Source: Climacteris rufus
Lineage: Eukaryota; Chordata; Aves; Passeriformes; Climacteridae
Direction: 5' to 3'
NCBI GenBank assembly: GCA_013398175.1
Contig: VZRZ01005362.1
Span: forward strand, 444,943 to 508,942
Length of the DNA stretch: 64,000 nucleotides
A program made the translations under genes and the position numbers. Each line of letters opens with the position of its first letter. Position 1 is the first letter of the stretch. Below, piece by piece: positions 1 through 12,589 of this stretch. The notes under the pieces are model-generated. The model made no database searches. It worked only from the letters and a program-made list of their open reading frames with translations, and was not told the DNA's origin.

Positions 1-3000
1 AATTAGCAGCTTGTGTGGAAGATGGGACTTTATTTTCTCCAAAGGCAAGGAGAGAAGCTCCATCTCATGGAAATATTTTTATCAGATATGAAAAGACACT
101 TGAAAACATTTAGAATATGACATTTCACTAAGAAATATCACTAAGTTTTTGGCTATTTAAATCAGGCCAACTCTGTTTAATATAATTCCATTAGATTCTA
201 TAATGTCTTTATTAGATCAGTCTTATAATATTTACAAAATCTCATTTTTTAAAAAAAGTACATAAATCTTCAGAGGCTGTAGAAACTTGGTAAATGGAGT
301 TAAACATTCAAGTTTCTTTAATCAGATGGAAGTCCTTGCTCTTCTGTCCTCCAATAGGGTAGCAAAGTGGTTGGAAGCATTGGTGCATGTGATATTTTTA
401 CTAGTTTATAATGCACTTCCTTATTTATTGTGATGCCAACTTTTTAATTTTGGGAGAACTATCATCTTTTATGACACTATTGACCACCATTTTTACAAAA
501 CATAGCCTTATAAATCCTGGTGAAGTTTTTATATAAATATACTTAGAAATTTTAATGACATATAAAGCTTCAATGATGAAAAAAGCATTCCCTGCATTTA
601 ATATTACTGAACACAAGGGTGCAACCACTAATCCATTCTCTTGAGCTGTCTTCTGCATTTTTTGAAAGAGGGGGAATAAAGTTATTTCTTTAACAAGGTA
701 GTGTTTACAGCCAGAATGAATCACAGTTACAGTCATGTATGATGGCTCCAGAACCCTCCTCTTCCTCCCAACACTTTTGTCTTCCAGCTTACCTTAGCTC
801 ACAGGCCATGGAGTTATTTGCCTTTTAGGATTAAATCACATATACCACTTTAAAAACATTCCCAAGTTGCTTTACAGTGTTGGCAATACTAAAATTCAAA
901 TTATATAGATATAGTCTCCATTGTTTCCCATCTGTACTGAGCACTGACTTTACTGAAATGTTGGCCCAACAGTGTATTAATCACTCTAATTGTTCTAACT
1001 TCATCTTGTTAAGGCTCTTAGTTACTGGACAATTATTTTTACGAAAAAGGAAGTAAAATAGCCTATGTTATGAATTAGACTCAAAACTGAAAAAAATGTT
1101 TAAAAGTATTTAGTTAATTAAAAAATGGAAATATTTGAATGAAATTAAATATAACATTTTAAGAAGAGAGTGGGGTTTTTCTGTTTTTGTTTTCTTTTTT
1201 TTGTTTTTTTTTTTTTTTTTTTTTTTGGAGGGGGGTTGTTGTTCCGTTTTCTTCGTTTTTTTAAAGAAAAAACACTAGGGCAAAGAAATGGCTCCCTTGG
1301 TCATTGCTTTTGTCATTCCAAGAGCCAAGCATGTACTCTCCATCTGTAGAATTTTCATTCCATACTCAAGACCAGAAGATAAATCAAAATAAACCATAAG
1401 ATAAATTTATTCCCCATGGCCCAATTTCTGATCCTTTACTTCTGCAGAGCCCCATGTAATCTTCTACTCCAAATCACTGAATTGTCATTGCCACACAGTT
1501 TTATTTATCAAAAGTATGTGGTCCCAGAGAGTCACTTTATAAACATACATAGAAGATGTTAAATACAAATGAATGTAAAGTTTTTCTCTCAGAGATTTTT
1601 TGAAATATATCTAAGAAATTTGGAATTGCAAGTCCCACTTGCCCTTGATAGAACTTGTTTTTTGAGTTCATGGAGGCTGGTTCTCCCCTGCATATCTCTA
1701 CAAGAGATTTCCATAACTCTAAGTATACTTCAGGAATTCACAGAACCAGCATAAAGTATCTTGTGATGGCTTAAATTAAATTTCCCACACCAGTGATGTC
1801 AAGTGATGTTATTTCTTAATTTCTTCTATAGATGAGGCAACATGGAATTAAATGATGGCTACAAGGGAAGGGAGTGGAGGAAAATTTTGTGGAGGAAACA
1901 TTTTCTCCCTTTTTCTCTCCCTCTCAAATGCCCCTTGGAGGCACTTTCTTCAGTTTCTCTCATTCCTGGCATGAGTATGAATGTGGAAAGTGGGAAGGGG
2001 AAAGAAGGTGGCAGGCTGGGCTAAGGGGCTGGAATAGCTCTAAAAAGAGGGGAAGGAAGAAGGGCTTGACCCTCTTTCTCCTGCTGTTTGGGGTAGGTGA
2101 GAAACAGTGGCCAGAGGAGGACACAGAAATGTTTCTCCCTAGCTGTGACAGAGAGGTCATGGGCACTGTGACATGGTCTGATGTCCCTGCGCTTGCAAAT
2201 CTGCCCCCAGAAGTCCTAAAAATATTTTCTGTTTTTGTTTTTAGCCATAAGAACACCTGTGAAGCTCACACGACTAACTAACCCTTTAGAATTTTTTAGT
2301 AATTACTCCATTTATTTGGCATTTTCTTCAAGTCCTTTGATTTCCATCTATCAAATGTTGCTCAAAAAAACAAAAAAAGTTTTTTAGATGTCTGATGGTG
2401 GCTAAACCTTATAGTTCAGGAATCATTTAAGCAAGACCACTTGTGCTAAAATAACCATAGTCCGACTAAATGGGTATTTTTTTTCTTGAGCATTATTCCA
2501 GCACAGAATATTGTGAGCTCTAATTAATAAGTAAAGAGTGTGTTCCTCCTATTCCTCCCTGGTTTAAGGTAGAAGGAACACAGCAGAACGCATTTCTCCT
2601 AGTCTAAAACTTATGTAGCCACTTTAGCTATGTTTAAGCATTAAAACATTGATTGAAGAGAGTTTTGAGTTAAGAGCAAGTATATAATGGTGTGTTTAAA
2701 GAAAAGGCAGGTTTGAGGAGCACATTTCAGGTATGACTTTCTATGGTAAAAATGTTGCAAAGTATTTAAATAATGAAACAGGAGCAAAATTGCAAGTTTA
2801 TTTTCTCTCATTCTCCCCATATCCCAAGGCAATACAGATGTCACATCTTCACTGTTTCCCTGCTCCCTAAAAATTACACCAGCATTAAAAAGCAAATGTC
2901 TACTTAATATTTATACAAAGAAAGACACCAATGGGTAACATTTCATCTGAAATGCTTTCTCGTTAGAGAGATTGCATTAGGCACATAATGCCTTGCAAGT

Positions 3001-3647
3001 CTATCTAGGCCAGAAGTCTAATCAAATTAACACCACTTCAGTGCTAATGAAGACTGGTAGTCATTCACCTTAATTAGCCATTCTGAATAAATATATTTTT
3101 AGCACCATGCCATTTGGTACCTCAGTTCTATGATCCTGTCCAACTTCTCGTGACCTTAGTGAAGCTACAGAGGCAGAGGTTTTGATGCTCCCCTTACACT
3201 CCTAACAAAAACCAGGTCGTGTCCTTAGTGAATCTCTTCCCAATATAAAATGCAGATGATCTCAGTTATAAGTTGCTATATTTGAAACAGTGAATGGGAC
3301 TTGCAGATTGGGGTCTGCACATTCCCAGTGGGATCTGTAGCTGCTGGGATCTGCAAATCTGAATGTACAACAGCAAGAGAGATGGCCTGGGAGTGTGCAC
3401 AGGGGTTGGACTCAGCTATTAGTCTCATTAATTTTGGATTTTCCTTTGGAAAGGGGAGGTTTGCTGCATGTTATAAAGCTGCCAATGCACACTTTCTATG
3501 GAAATAAATATCGTGCATATATCTGTGGATATTTGTTTTACAGCAACATGCTCAAGGGGCCTACAGACCATGGTTGTTATAATAATGTTTGAAAATTAAT
3601 CACGTTTTAGTCTTGGTAACATTTACCTTTTGTTTGAATGTTTTTTC
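1..3647. other. Unique AT-rich DNA, no gene recognised
   Basis: I see no exon, RNA gene or interspersed repeat that I can name. The longest open frame (1874-2281, plus strand, 135 codons) has no recognisable domain, and other frames are open across the same place, so it looks like local low stop density. A T-rich simple tract at 1176-1262 is listed separately. The stretch could be intergenic or intronic; the sequence alone does not decide. Confidence 0.6.
1176..1262. repeat. T-rich low-complexity tract with a 23-T run
   Basis: The plus strand is almost pure T broken by a few G and C, with an uninterrupted run of 23 T at 1204-1226 followed directly by a G-rich patch (1227-1236). It might be the reverse complement of a poly(A) tail, but no retroposed body with matching orientation is recognisable to its left, so I treat it as simple sequence. 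Confidence 0.8.
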
Positions 3648-3745
3648 TCATAGATTCACAGAATGGTTTGGGTTGGAAGGGACCTTAAAGGTCATCTAGT
3701 TCCAGCCACCCTGCCATGGACAGAGAACCTTCCACTAGAAGACAA
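3648..3745 (-). mobile_element. CR1 3' end fragment (antisense)
   Basis: The segment begins with a TCATAGATTCACAGAATGG-type start, which is the reverse complement of the CR1 3' terminal repeat, followed by GGTTTGGGTTGGAAGGGACC and the usual AAAGGTCATCTAGTTCC stretch. This is the 3' untranslated end of a CR1 LINE in minus orientation. Similarity fades after the TTCCACTAGA motif near 3740. The copy is short, as is normal for 5'-truncated CR1, and carries no coding sequence. Confidence 0.93.
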
Positions 3746-5851
3746 GACATGCTTCCAGTTATTTTGAGTAAAGCACAAACCATGCAGGTTCATTGCAATC
3801 AATTACAGGAGCATTTCTGTTTACTTAACAACTGTGAGTTCCATTTTTCCACTGCAGAATTCAGTCCATACAATTAAGATGAAATGAGGTGTTCAGTACT
3901 TGCTCAGAGTCAAATGCAAATAAATCCCTTTAGCTTTACTAAGAACTTGACAGGCATTACATGGAGAAAATAGGCTTGAAACAGTTGGGGAGAGGTTTGT
4001 TTTAGTGCCATGGTTTTCCCTTGATCTGCTCACAATCTTTGAGACAGGAAGAAGACAGACTGGGGATCTTCCTGTTTACATGTTCCAGAGGGAATCCCTT
4101 TAAAGTTGTCATTTAAATCAAATGCTCTGCTGAATGGGGATTTTCTTTTCAGATGGGGATTTTTCATTATTATGAATTGCTGTCACAAACACAGTCTCTC
4201 GTTCTCCTTTCTTTATAGGGAATAGTCATTATTTTGGAAGAAAAATCTTCCAGCATTCATAGCTCAATGATGATTCTATAAATCCTTTAGTCACTGTCCT
4301 GTATGTATAATTCTGTGCAGATGCAGTGATAATCCTTAATGTATGGATATCTACAAATACATAGACAAGATTTGTGAAAATAAAAGAAAAATATCATTAT
4401 TTAATGATTTGGGTTCAGAAAAAGAGAAACCTTCTTTATAAATTTTCTCTGGCAGTAAAGCAAATTGTTATTTTCCTTACCACAAATAAATCTTCCCATG
4501 GCAGTCTTTGGCAGCGATTGCAAGATATATGGATTCAGATTGCAGGTCCAACATGAATTTAGATACTAAAAATGACTCTTAAGGAAAAAGATATTACTGA
4601 GAAATGGGCTAGAGTTGGTAGAGGTGCTGCCATTTTTGTGCAGAATCTGAGAGCTTTTTGACAACAGTAATATCTTTATTCCTTCCTCCCACAGTGGTAA
4701 AGCAGCAGAACAAATGGAGGAACAGACATTTCAGGATTATTCAATTCCTGCAGACATCTCCACAACTAAAATTTCACTAAAGTTTGCAGACAACTCATTT
4801 TCAGAACTTTTAACGATGGTGCAGAAAATAAGTCATTTTAAGTGATGTCTTGTGCCTCTAAAAATTGAGATCCTCAGTTATCACTTTATATTTGTCCCAT
4901 GGCTTTTCTTCCCACACATTTGGGAGTGGTGACACTGAAACCTGTACAGCCTCCACTATGTGTGAGTGCAAAAAGGTAGAAGATTCCAGATAAAATGCAT
5001 ACCTTTATCCACAAGCATCTTTCAATTTCTTTCTGAACATGGTGTGTGGTTTCTTTATTTTTGCAATTATATGATTTTGAGGAGGAAGATTAATATATCT
5101 TTCTAGTTCCTCTAAAGAGCACAGAGCTGAGAATCAGCCAGTGTCTGGTTGAAAAGACACCAGAATTGTTATACAGTGATAATTTATGGGTAAAAAGTGA
5201 GTCATAATTTGCAAAGAGAGGAAATACAGTTTCTTAGACATTCTTACTGACAGCTGGAAAAATAGACAGGCTTATGCTTTCACTGGGACTTTGGTTCTAA
5301 AGCAGAACCAGAGAGCCTGAAGCTAAGCAGAGTTTGGAAACTGCTCTGGATAGAACTTAATTATGTTAGCTGATTAGACAAATTCAAAGAAAAAGGCAGT
5401 TGGTATCTGAGCAGAGCAGGGTACTTAATCAGAATAGAAGTAATAACATTTGTAGCCCCTGTGGTTAGTAGAGATAGAAGGCAGGTAATTATAGCACAAA
5501 AGCTATTGACTAGCTGGAATGAGATTTGAGGCAAATTACTATGTGTCAGATTGCTGTGTCTCTATTGATACAATTTTTTTTTGACATCCAATAAAGTTAT
5601 GGTTGTGTTTCTAGGCATAGTTTTGAAGCTCATTTCTAAGTCTCTCATAGAGACTGAGAAATTATATACATAGAAAACACTTGGAGGTAACATGGTGTTC
5701 CTCACTACATCAGCCTTGACCAATCCCACGATGGTGCACAGCCACAGCTTGGATTCACCTGTATCACTTTAATGGGGACCAGTGATGCCATGAAGGAGGT
5801 ATTTCTCATTTAGGGATTCACTGCTTGTTCATATGAGGTATTCAAGGCCTT
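3746..5851. other. Unique AT-rich DNA, no gene recognised
   Basis: No exon, RNA gene, simple repeat or transposon fragment stands out. Open frames are all under about 65 codons and unremarkable. Confidence 0.6.
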
Positions 5852-5898
5852 ACTTCATCATTTCAAAGGTCATTTCCAACCTAGTTAATTCTGTGATT
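5852..5898 (+). mobile_element. Probable CR1 3' tail relic
   Basis: The sequence CAAAGGTCATTTCCAACC followed by TAGTTAATTCTGTGATT follows the order of the CR1 3' end (AAAGGTC, TTCCAACCTA, AATGATTCTATGATT) with several changes. Upstream sequence no longer resembles CR1. The piece is very short, so chance similarity is not excluded. Confidence 0.55.
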
Positions 5899-6770
5899 AA
5901 CAGTTTGTATTGTATTGCTTTTTTTACAAACCAGTTCTCTAGGAAACAGGTCCACAATTGTCTCAAGCAACATGAAAGAACCTTTGATAGATAAATAAGC
6001 AGCCCTTCTAGTTGTGAGTTCATAGCACAGCTACTGTAAAGCAAATCTTTCATGCCATTTTAGTGTCTTCTGGTTATTTCACATACATATGGGTAGCACA
6101 GACAGAATCTGCAATTTTGCAAGTTTTCCTGCTACTAGCAAAACTTATGAAGCCTAATATCCTAAAATTTTGTGTATTGTGGTTAGAATTTCTTCTGTTT
6201 AATAAGATTCAGGCTTGTCCTGACTCTTTTCCACTGTTCAAAGTCTTTGCATCTAAACTATATGAAAAATTTATCTGGAACTGTAATCACCCCCATTGAA
6301 GTGTTACTGACAAAGTCATTCTATTAGTGCTATTTTCACGGAAATTCCACAGGATTGATGCACCTGAGGCATTTGTTCCTCTGTCAGATTTGTGAAACTG
6401 GTTCTGAAGATTGATTAAGGTTAAAAAGATGGGACACAAACACTGACAGCATGGCTGCCTTTACTTCCTGCCTCTAAGAAAGCAAACTAACAATCAAACC
6501 ACAAGCTTTTCTCTCTCCTTCACAAAAAATGCCTGCAGCTACAAGGGTGGATGTGACCTTAGTTACCAATACTGGCAACTGAAGGAAAACTTGCTCCAGT
6601 TCCCACTGGCACAGTGTGATAAACTCTAATACAGTGAAGTCAATAACTAAAAATGCTTTCATGGGTTTGCTTTAGAACTTACTGAGTGGCAGAACTAGGA
6701 TCTTGATTCAGTGTCCCTTGAGCAGAGGTGCAGAAGTGGTTAGGACAGAGCAGTGATGGCCCCCAAGTTT
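5899..6770. other. Unique DNA, no gene recognised
   Basis: Nothing recognisable. A plus-strand open frame of 78 codons at 6063-6299 has no identifiable domain. Part of the CR1 that follows may begin a little before 6771, but I could not place its 5' limit more exactly. Confidence 0.55.
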
Positions 6771-7021
6771 GCAGGATGGGTGGGTGGCTTAACTTGCACA
6801 AGGGAAGGTTTAGATTTGATACCAGGAAAAACGTATTCACCAAAAGGGTTGCCAGGCATTGGAACAGGATGCCCACGGAAGTGGTAGATTCACCAGCCCT
6901 GGAGGGATTTAAAATATATGTAAATGTGGCATGGTTTAGAGGTGGCCTTGGCAGTGCTGGGTTAACAGTTGGTAATTATATTTCAGAGGTCTTTTCCAGC
7001 CTAAGTGATTCTACTCTATAG
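6771..7021 (+). mobile_element. CR1 3' end with remnant of the ORF2 C-terminus
   Basis: In the frame of the open stretch 6728-7021 the translation contains LHKGRFRFDTRKNVFTKRV, then RHWNRMPTEVVDSPALEGFK. This follows the family pattern for the extreme C-terminus of the CR1 reverse-transcriptase polyprotein (GRFRxDxRKNFFT, VVRHWNRLPxEVVxSPSLExFK). The CR1 3' untranslated end follows, with AGAGGTCTTTTCCAGCCTAA and GATTCTACTCTAT at 6986-7020. The copy is 5'-truncated and lacks the catalytic reverse-transcriptase and endonuclease parts, so it is a dead fragment. Terminal ATTCTATG units are decayed, suggesting moderate age. Confidence 0.93.
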
Positions 7022-9748
7022 AGAGGCTGGGTTTTAGCAATGATAAAAGAAACCAAACTCTTGGTATTTCAAGGATCTGTGGAACTCAGAAAGTGAAAGG
7101 CTCATCAGTGTTCCCAGGTACTGATCTTGAGATGAGGACACAAAGAGAAAGAACTTAGCAGCTCCTTGGAAAGAGTTACCAGCTTCACCCTGAAGCCCCA
7201 GGATAAAATCTCACAGGTCAGTCAGGACCAAGCAGTGTTGGGTGGAGCAGAACCAGAAAACAACATTGAGAACCTTCCAGTTATGCTCCTGACTCCGTGT
7301 GCTTTTGCAGATGCAGAAAATGGAATTCAACCAAACACTGGCTATTTTTCACACTGCTGTATCACCAAGGCATCCCCTTTGGTGCTTCTCCATGTGCTGT
7401 GTTACACATGCTGGGAACAAACACACAGAAACCCCCTGTTCTTACCCAGAGAACCTGCAGATGAAGAGAAAGTGGCAAACAGTTAAGGCACAGATATTTG
7501 CAGAAAGCAGAAATAAGACAGCACTGATCTGCAGACAGAAATAAAGTAAACAAAGACGGGGGGGGCAGATGTAGGAAGTTTTATGGGTCTTATGATAAAA
7601 GAAATTAAGGAGATCAATGAAGCAATGCGAATATTTACAGATAAATCCTCCTGAAAGGGATTGTCTCAACCCAGGACATGAGAAATCCCAAAGGTATTTT
7701 AAAAAAATGTATGGCACAGCTTTGTTTTGCTCCCTATCAGGGAACAGTCAGGTGGAATGTGTTAGTTATGGAGATATTAATCTCTTTGTTTATAATTTGT
7801 TTATAATACAAGCTCCAGGGAGTCTGACAGATACTCAGATTTATGTATTTATATAGATACAAAAAATACAGAAACAGCAACGTGATTTGGAAATCCTAGA
7901 GAAAAACAAGCAGAAAGAGCAAAACACCAAAAGATGCAGAAAGAGCACCAAAAAAATATGCATTACCTCATACTGCTTAAATTCTGCTTAGCGTTCTGCA
8001 TGCCACTAATCTCTCTACTCAAATTTTTCAGGTATTGACATTCCTGAAACAATTCACATTTCATAGAACGAGGTCATTTCCTTTAAGATATTTTCCAGAA
8101 AAAGTGGATAATCCATGGACACGTACAGCATTCTGCAGGTTTTTCCTCACAGCCCAAGCAGCTTCCTATTGCTTTGCTATAACAAGTGAAGGATACCAAA
8201 AGGTCCAGGACGGAGAAGTGACTGCAAGAAACACACAGACCATGTCTGAATTTGGCAAAGACCTTTTCTATAAGGCTGCTTCCAGTCTAACACTTTTGAG
8301 AAAGGGAAGGCAGACTATACTTCAAAAAATTGTTCTTGCATGAGTACCATTATCAGAAATCTTTGTGCAGCCATCTAGAAAATTCCTGTGAGGATTAGGA
8401 ATTCTTCCACTGAGCAGCAAAGCTACTCTGTGTTGGGATAAGGAACCAACAGCACATTATTTAGAATGAAGGTTTGAAACAGGAGTTGCATCAGCCAATT
8501 TTCAAGTGGTCCCTGGGGGTGAAAAATATTGTCACAGGCACTCAATGAGTAACTAAATATGAAAATCACTCTGCATAACTTATGAAGAAGAAAAGGCTCC
8601 AGTTCATTAAGTGGTTTAATAGCAATGACCTGCTCACCCCTGCTCCTTCAATAAGCTACTCTCTCAATAAATATGCAGTCCTGCTCTCCTGCAAAGAGAT
8701 GGGTAAGGAAGGGAGGTGGTCACCAGAGCAAGCAGCTTTGAACTCTCCACACTTCAATCCAAACCCCATTCTTCCTGTTTTATCTCACCATCTGGACTCA
8801 GATGTCAGTGAGACACCCCCTTCTCTTTGGGGGTTTGGATGGCGGGGCTCAGGGCCCTGAGAGCAGAGGTGGGATGTGGAGATGTCCTTCGGAGAACTTT
8901 TTGGGGGGACACCCCAAGGGCTGAACCCAGCTGGGGGTCTCTGCTGGCCTCGTTACTGAGATTGGCTCCTGGTGGGCAGCATAACAGGGAATGGATTTGC
9001 CCTTTTCGGTAGCAGCTGAAAACTAATCAGGGCGTTCAGCATTTACAAAAGCAGGAATGCAAAAACCATTCCACACAAATCGTCTACCTGTAATAGTGCC
9101 TGCAGGCACGTCAATTTAAAATCCTTCTGCCTCAGATGCAAGCCCAGCACAGTCTGCTTCAGACTAACTTAAGCATTTCTGAAATTGGTTAGCTATAAAA
9201 TAATTGTACTTCATGGTACAGAGCAAAGTTGTGATTAAACCACCTTTGGGACTGTAGCATCTTGAAAAGCTCACCTGTCATCCTGCAGTATGAGATAGTG
9301 GTCTCATTTGAATTCCCTCTGCAAAATCATCTTTGAACATGTATGTAATGCAGTTGGAGGGAGAGAATATGTTGTGAATTTGTGACTGACCTGACAGGTG
9401 TCCAGTCAGCTGTGACAAGTACCTGAAGGGGCAGTTATTGCAACAGGTAATGCCAATTTTCACTTTGGAAAAAAAAAAAGTAGAAAAAGAGAACCCAAAT
9501 GGAGAACTACTTCAGTAGGTAAAATTAAATGATTGAGTACAAAGGAGGGAAAAAAACCCTGAATTTAAATGCAAAAAGACAGTGAACTTATTTGGGGCTT
9601 GAGTCTCACAGTTGAAGCAATAGCTGTCTTCATATGCTAAACAATATTAAAGTCACTTGAAAGACAAGGTAGATTAAAAAAACGCAAGAAAACAAACCCA
9701 AACCACCAGTTTGATCCTTTGGCAGGGAAAATAGCATAACCAATTACT
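7022..9748. other. Unique DNA, no gene recognised; GC-richer patch near 8.8-9.1 kb
   Basis: Several open frames of 60-106 codons occur (for example 7166-7486 and 8035-8343, plus strand), none with a recognisable domain. A GC-richer patch with several CpG lies at about 8815-9110. A short run of nine G sits at 7558-7566. I see no transposon and no convincing exon. Confidence 0.55.
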
Positions 9749-9868
9749 TCATCACGAGCCCCATAGCCTGTATTTCCTCACTGGATCCAGAATCTCCAGC
9801 TGCTATTTCCTCATCAGCCACATAGCCCTATATTTCTTCTCTGGATCCAGAATCTCCAGCTGCTGTTT
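9749..9868. repeat. Two-copy tandem repeat, 60-bp unit
   Basis: Two copies lie head to tail, 9749-9808 and 9809-9868, with a period of exactly 60. The core CTGGATCCAGAATCTCCAGC is identical and begins at 9781 and 9841. The left halves differ by small substitutions and compensating indels (ATCACGAGCCCC against ATCAGCCAC). It is a local duplication of unique sequence, old enough to have diverged slightly, with no coding content that I recognise. Confidence 0.93.
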
Positions 9869-11664
9869 CACCTTTCACTGGCAGAAAGGTTTGCAATAAG
9901 CTCTGAGCAGACCAACACCCACACCAGCTACAGGTGCAAGGCAGCCCATTTGTCTCATGACTGATGCGACATCCACTGTGTGACCCGATGGGTTATCATC
10001 CTTTCCTCACTTCTTGGGAAAGAGGATTCCTGGGAGGCCTGGAGGTACATCCCATCACTGTGCTGACACTGAATCCTCTGTGTGTAAGACTGACCCGGGT
10101 GTTATTTTGGTGATTTTAGTCAGCAGATGCCTCACTAGTGGCATCTGCTAAAACGAGCTGGGGAAAAAACCCTAATGAGAGGGATCTAAGTATCTAATTG
10201 AGGCACATGACACAGGCATAAGAGTTAAACAAGGAGATTTTACCTCGTCTGGTAGTTTGAGCGGTGTGAGAGCAAGGGCAGCTCAACTGGGGCCTGAAGT
10301 GGTCAGAGCAGCCTCTGCTGGCATCTTCACTCAACAAACCAGAATTATTTTAGCCAATTCCCAGACAGTTCCTGAGACTTGGAATAGGCCAGGACCCATT
10401 TCAGAAAGGCCAGATGAATGATGTATTGGAAGCTAAGAAAGTTTAGTTCTGAGGGTGAGGCCAGCACGTATCAGTTGGCCTTAGGACCAGAGAATGCCCC
10501 CCAACATTGTTTAGCTCACAGGAACACCTTAAGTGGGTTTGGAAACAATGATTTTCTAGTTCAGTTCTGCCAACCTCACTTGCACAAGGCAGTATTTTGG
10601 CCAAACTTCCCTAGTCTTTATTGCAAAATCTCAACCTAAATTTGTATGCAGTATTCTTTTTAAGTATGCCAGCAGATTGTATTAATTTATAAACACATCT
10701 ATCTTAATGACTATCAATATTCTTTGACCTCAGTGATAATATCACCTGAGGAAAAGCCAAGGTCATTATCTATTTAATGGCAAAATCATATTCATATTTG
10801 TGAGTAGGAATGAGTCAGTGAATCCTGTGTCATCTCCGACTTTTACTGCTACAATTATTCAGCTAATCCCACCAATGAAAGAGGCTATTAGTAAAATTTT
10901 ATTTTTTGAATTAATTCTTGAAAGGAGCAGTTACATTAGTAGCCCCAGGGGCAGTAAGGATGTAAAAATTGAGAGGTGGAATAACTCTTATTCACTGAAC
11001 TGGTCAGGATATGCTTATTTGCCTGTGTGCTTCCCTGATTAACTGATTTAAAAACACCAGGTTTTCTGACCTCCAGGAACAGAAACTCCCTGGGTCAAAA
11101 ATCAGGCTTATTTTAAAGTATAAATTAAGTATATATAAATTTTACCTCTGTGTACAAAATTATGTGCTGAATTTTATAATGCTCTCTTATGCTTTACAAG
11201 AATTAATTGGAATTTGCAGAGAAAGAGCCAAAGAGTTGGACTGCAATGGGATGGGTTTGAGGTTTACTTCTGGTAAGACAATGTTTATCTGTGTATCTTT
11301 CCATAAGTGTCTTGGTTTTCTCTTTTCTTCTATCTTTGCCCATCATATCTAATTGGTAAGTTAATTTGGGATTCATCTCACCTATCTTGCTGCCTATAAT
11401 GCTGACATTTATATCTGATCTAACCCCTCAGGCTTCCTCTTTAATCAATGGAGAAAGATGGGTTCTTTTAGTTTGCATTTCATTTGAGCTATTTTAGACA
11501 TCAGCAAAAACTGATGAGATAAATTCTCTCCTAAATATGCTTATTTCTCTCATTTGAATGTGAAGGAATCCTGAGGTAGCTGCTGTCGGTGGAAGTGTCC
11601 ACACTTCATGGAATAAATTGAATGCCTTCAGAGCCAGGACTGTGCAGTATCAGCATGTGGCAAA
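9869..11664. other. Unique DNA, no gene recognised
   Basis: It contains a perfect 10-bp inverted repeat at 10122-10149 (listed separately). Open frames at 10418-10639 and 10800-11042 (73 and 80 codons, plus strand) show no known domain. Nothing else is recognisable. Confidence 0.55.
10122..10149. repeat. Short perfect inverted repeat (10-bp arms, 8-nt loop)
   Basis: AGCAGATGCC at 10122-10131 is the exact reverse complement of GGCATCTGCT at 10140-10149, with TCACTAGT between. TTTA upstream and TAAA downstream would extend the stem past a short interruption. It could fold as a hairpin in RNA; no function is inferred. Confidence 0.8.
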
Positions 11665-11850
11665 AGATGATGGAGCACCTCTCTGGTGAGGAAAGACTGA
11701 GAGAATTGGGATTGTTCAGCCTGGAGAAGAGAAGTCTCCAGGGAGACCTTAGAGCACCTTCCAGTACCTGAAGGGATACCACAATGCAGATGGAGAGAGA
11801 CTTTTTATAAGGGCATGTAGTGACAGGATGAGGGGTAATGGCTCTAAACT
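11665..11850 (+). mobile_element. CR1 internal fragment lacking its 3' end
   Basis: The segment follows the CR1 body in order: GGAGCACCTCTCTGGTGAGG, GACTGAGAGAATTGGGATTG, TTCAGCCTGGAGAAGAGAAG, TTCCAGTACCTGAAGGGATA, GACTTTTTATAAGGGCATGT, and TGACAGGATGAGGGGTAATG. Similarity stops at about TCTAAACTG (11850). The usual GRFRxDxRKNFF coding part and the 3' tail are missing. CR1 normally loses its 5' end and keeps its 3' end, so loss of the 3' part points to a later deletion or rearrangement. Confidence 0.92.
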
Positions 11851-12589
11851 GTGACCCTCTGTTTCTTTGTGTTATTTTTTTAGTCAGTCATTGATGAGGG
11901 CCATCCTCAGCAAGGCATTGGATGTGATGCACACCAGTCCTTGCCTGGAAGCTAAAGAAAGAGATTGCTCTAAGCACAAGCATCTGAAACCTGCTGGAAA
12001 ACCTGTCCCCATGGCAGTGGTTTTGAGCACAGGTCCTGTGTTCTCCATCAGCCTCAATCCCAGTGGTCTTGTTTCTGTGGCAGTGTTTTTAGAGATGCTG
12101 TGTATGAGCTAAAAACTGAGTGTGAGTGGCATGAATTTAGAACAGCTATATTTTTCAGTGGTGACTTCCTAAAAAGCTATGCACTGCAGCACATGAAAGA
12201 ATGGGATAGATCACGAGGTGCTGTAGGCTATGTAGCTCAGCCTGGATTTCTGTTCTCCTTTCCCAAGTCCCTTGCTTCCTCTCAAGCACACTTTAGAGGG
12301 TAGATTGATTGCACAGCTACCTGAGGAATTTGATTCTAGACACACAAAAGGCTGAATGTGGTGATAGAGTCAGAATCTGCAGGCTGCATGTTCCACCTGT
12401 CCTCCACAGGCAGCAAGCAGAACAAGGAGACACTCAAAATAGCTGAAAATCCGTGGAAGGGACATGTGCTCTATCTTCTTGATGTTATTCCTTCACATTT
12501 CATAGGGAATTCAAAAGAATCTACATGTATTAAGAATTTTTGCTAATCTAAAATTAAACAGATTAAAGATTAAATCACTCAAAATATGG
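11851..12589. other. Unique DNA between two CR1 pieces
   Basis: No recognisable gene. Open frames at 11867-12112 and 12100-12303 overlap slightly but carry no known domain. I see no CR1 sequence inside that would join the fragments on either side into one element. Confidence 0.55.

Noticed and set aside
1204..1226. T-run considered as the poly(A) tail of a minus-strand processed pseudogene
   Set aside because: No retroposed coding body in the expected position to its right, and no target-site duplication found by eye.
1874..2281. 135-codon plus-strand open frame
   Set aside because: No recognisable domain; the opposite strand is open over the same bases (1960-2256). Length is within chance expectation for six frames over 64 kb.
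9749..9868. Regular repeat considered as a CRISPR array
   Set aside because: Only two contiguous copies with no spacers, in an evidently vertebrate sequence.
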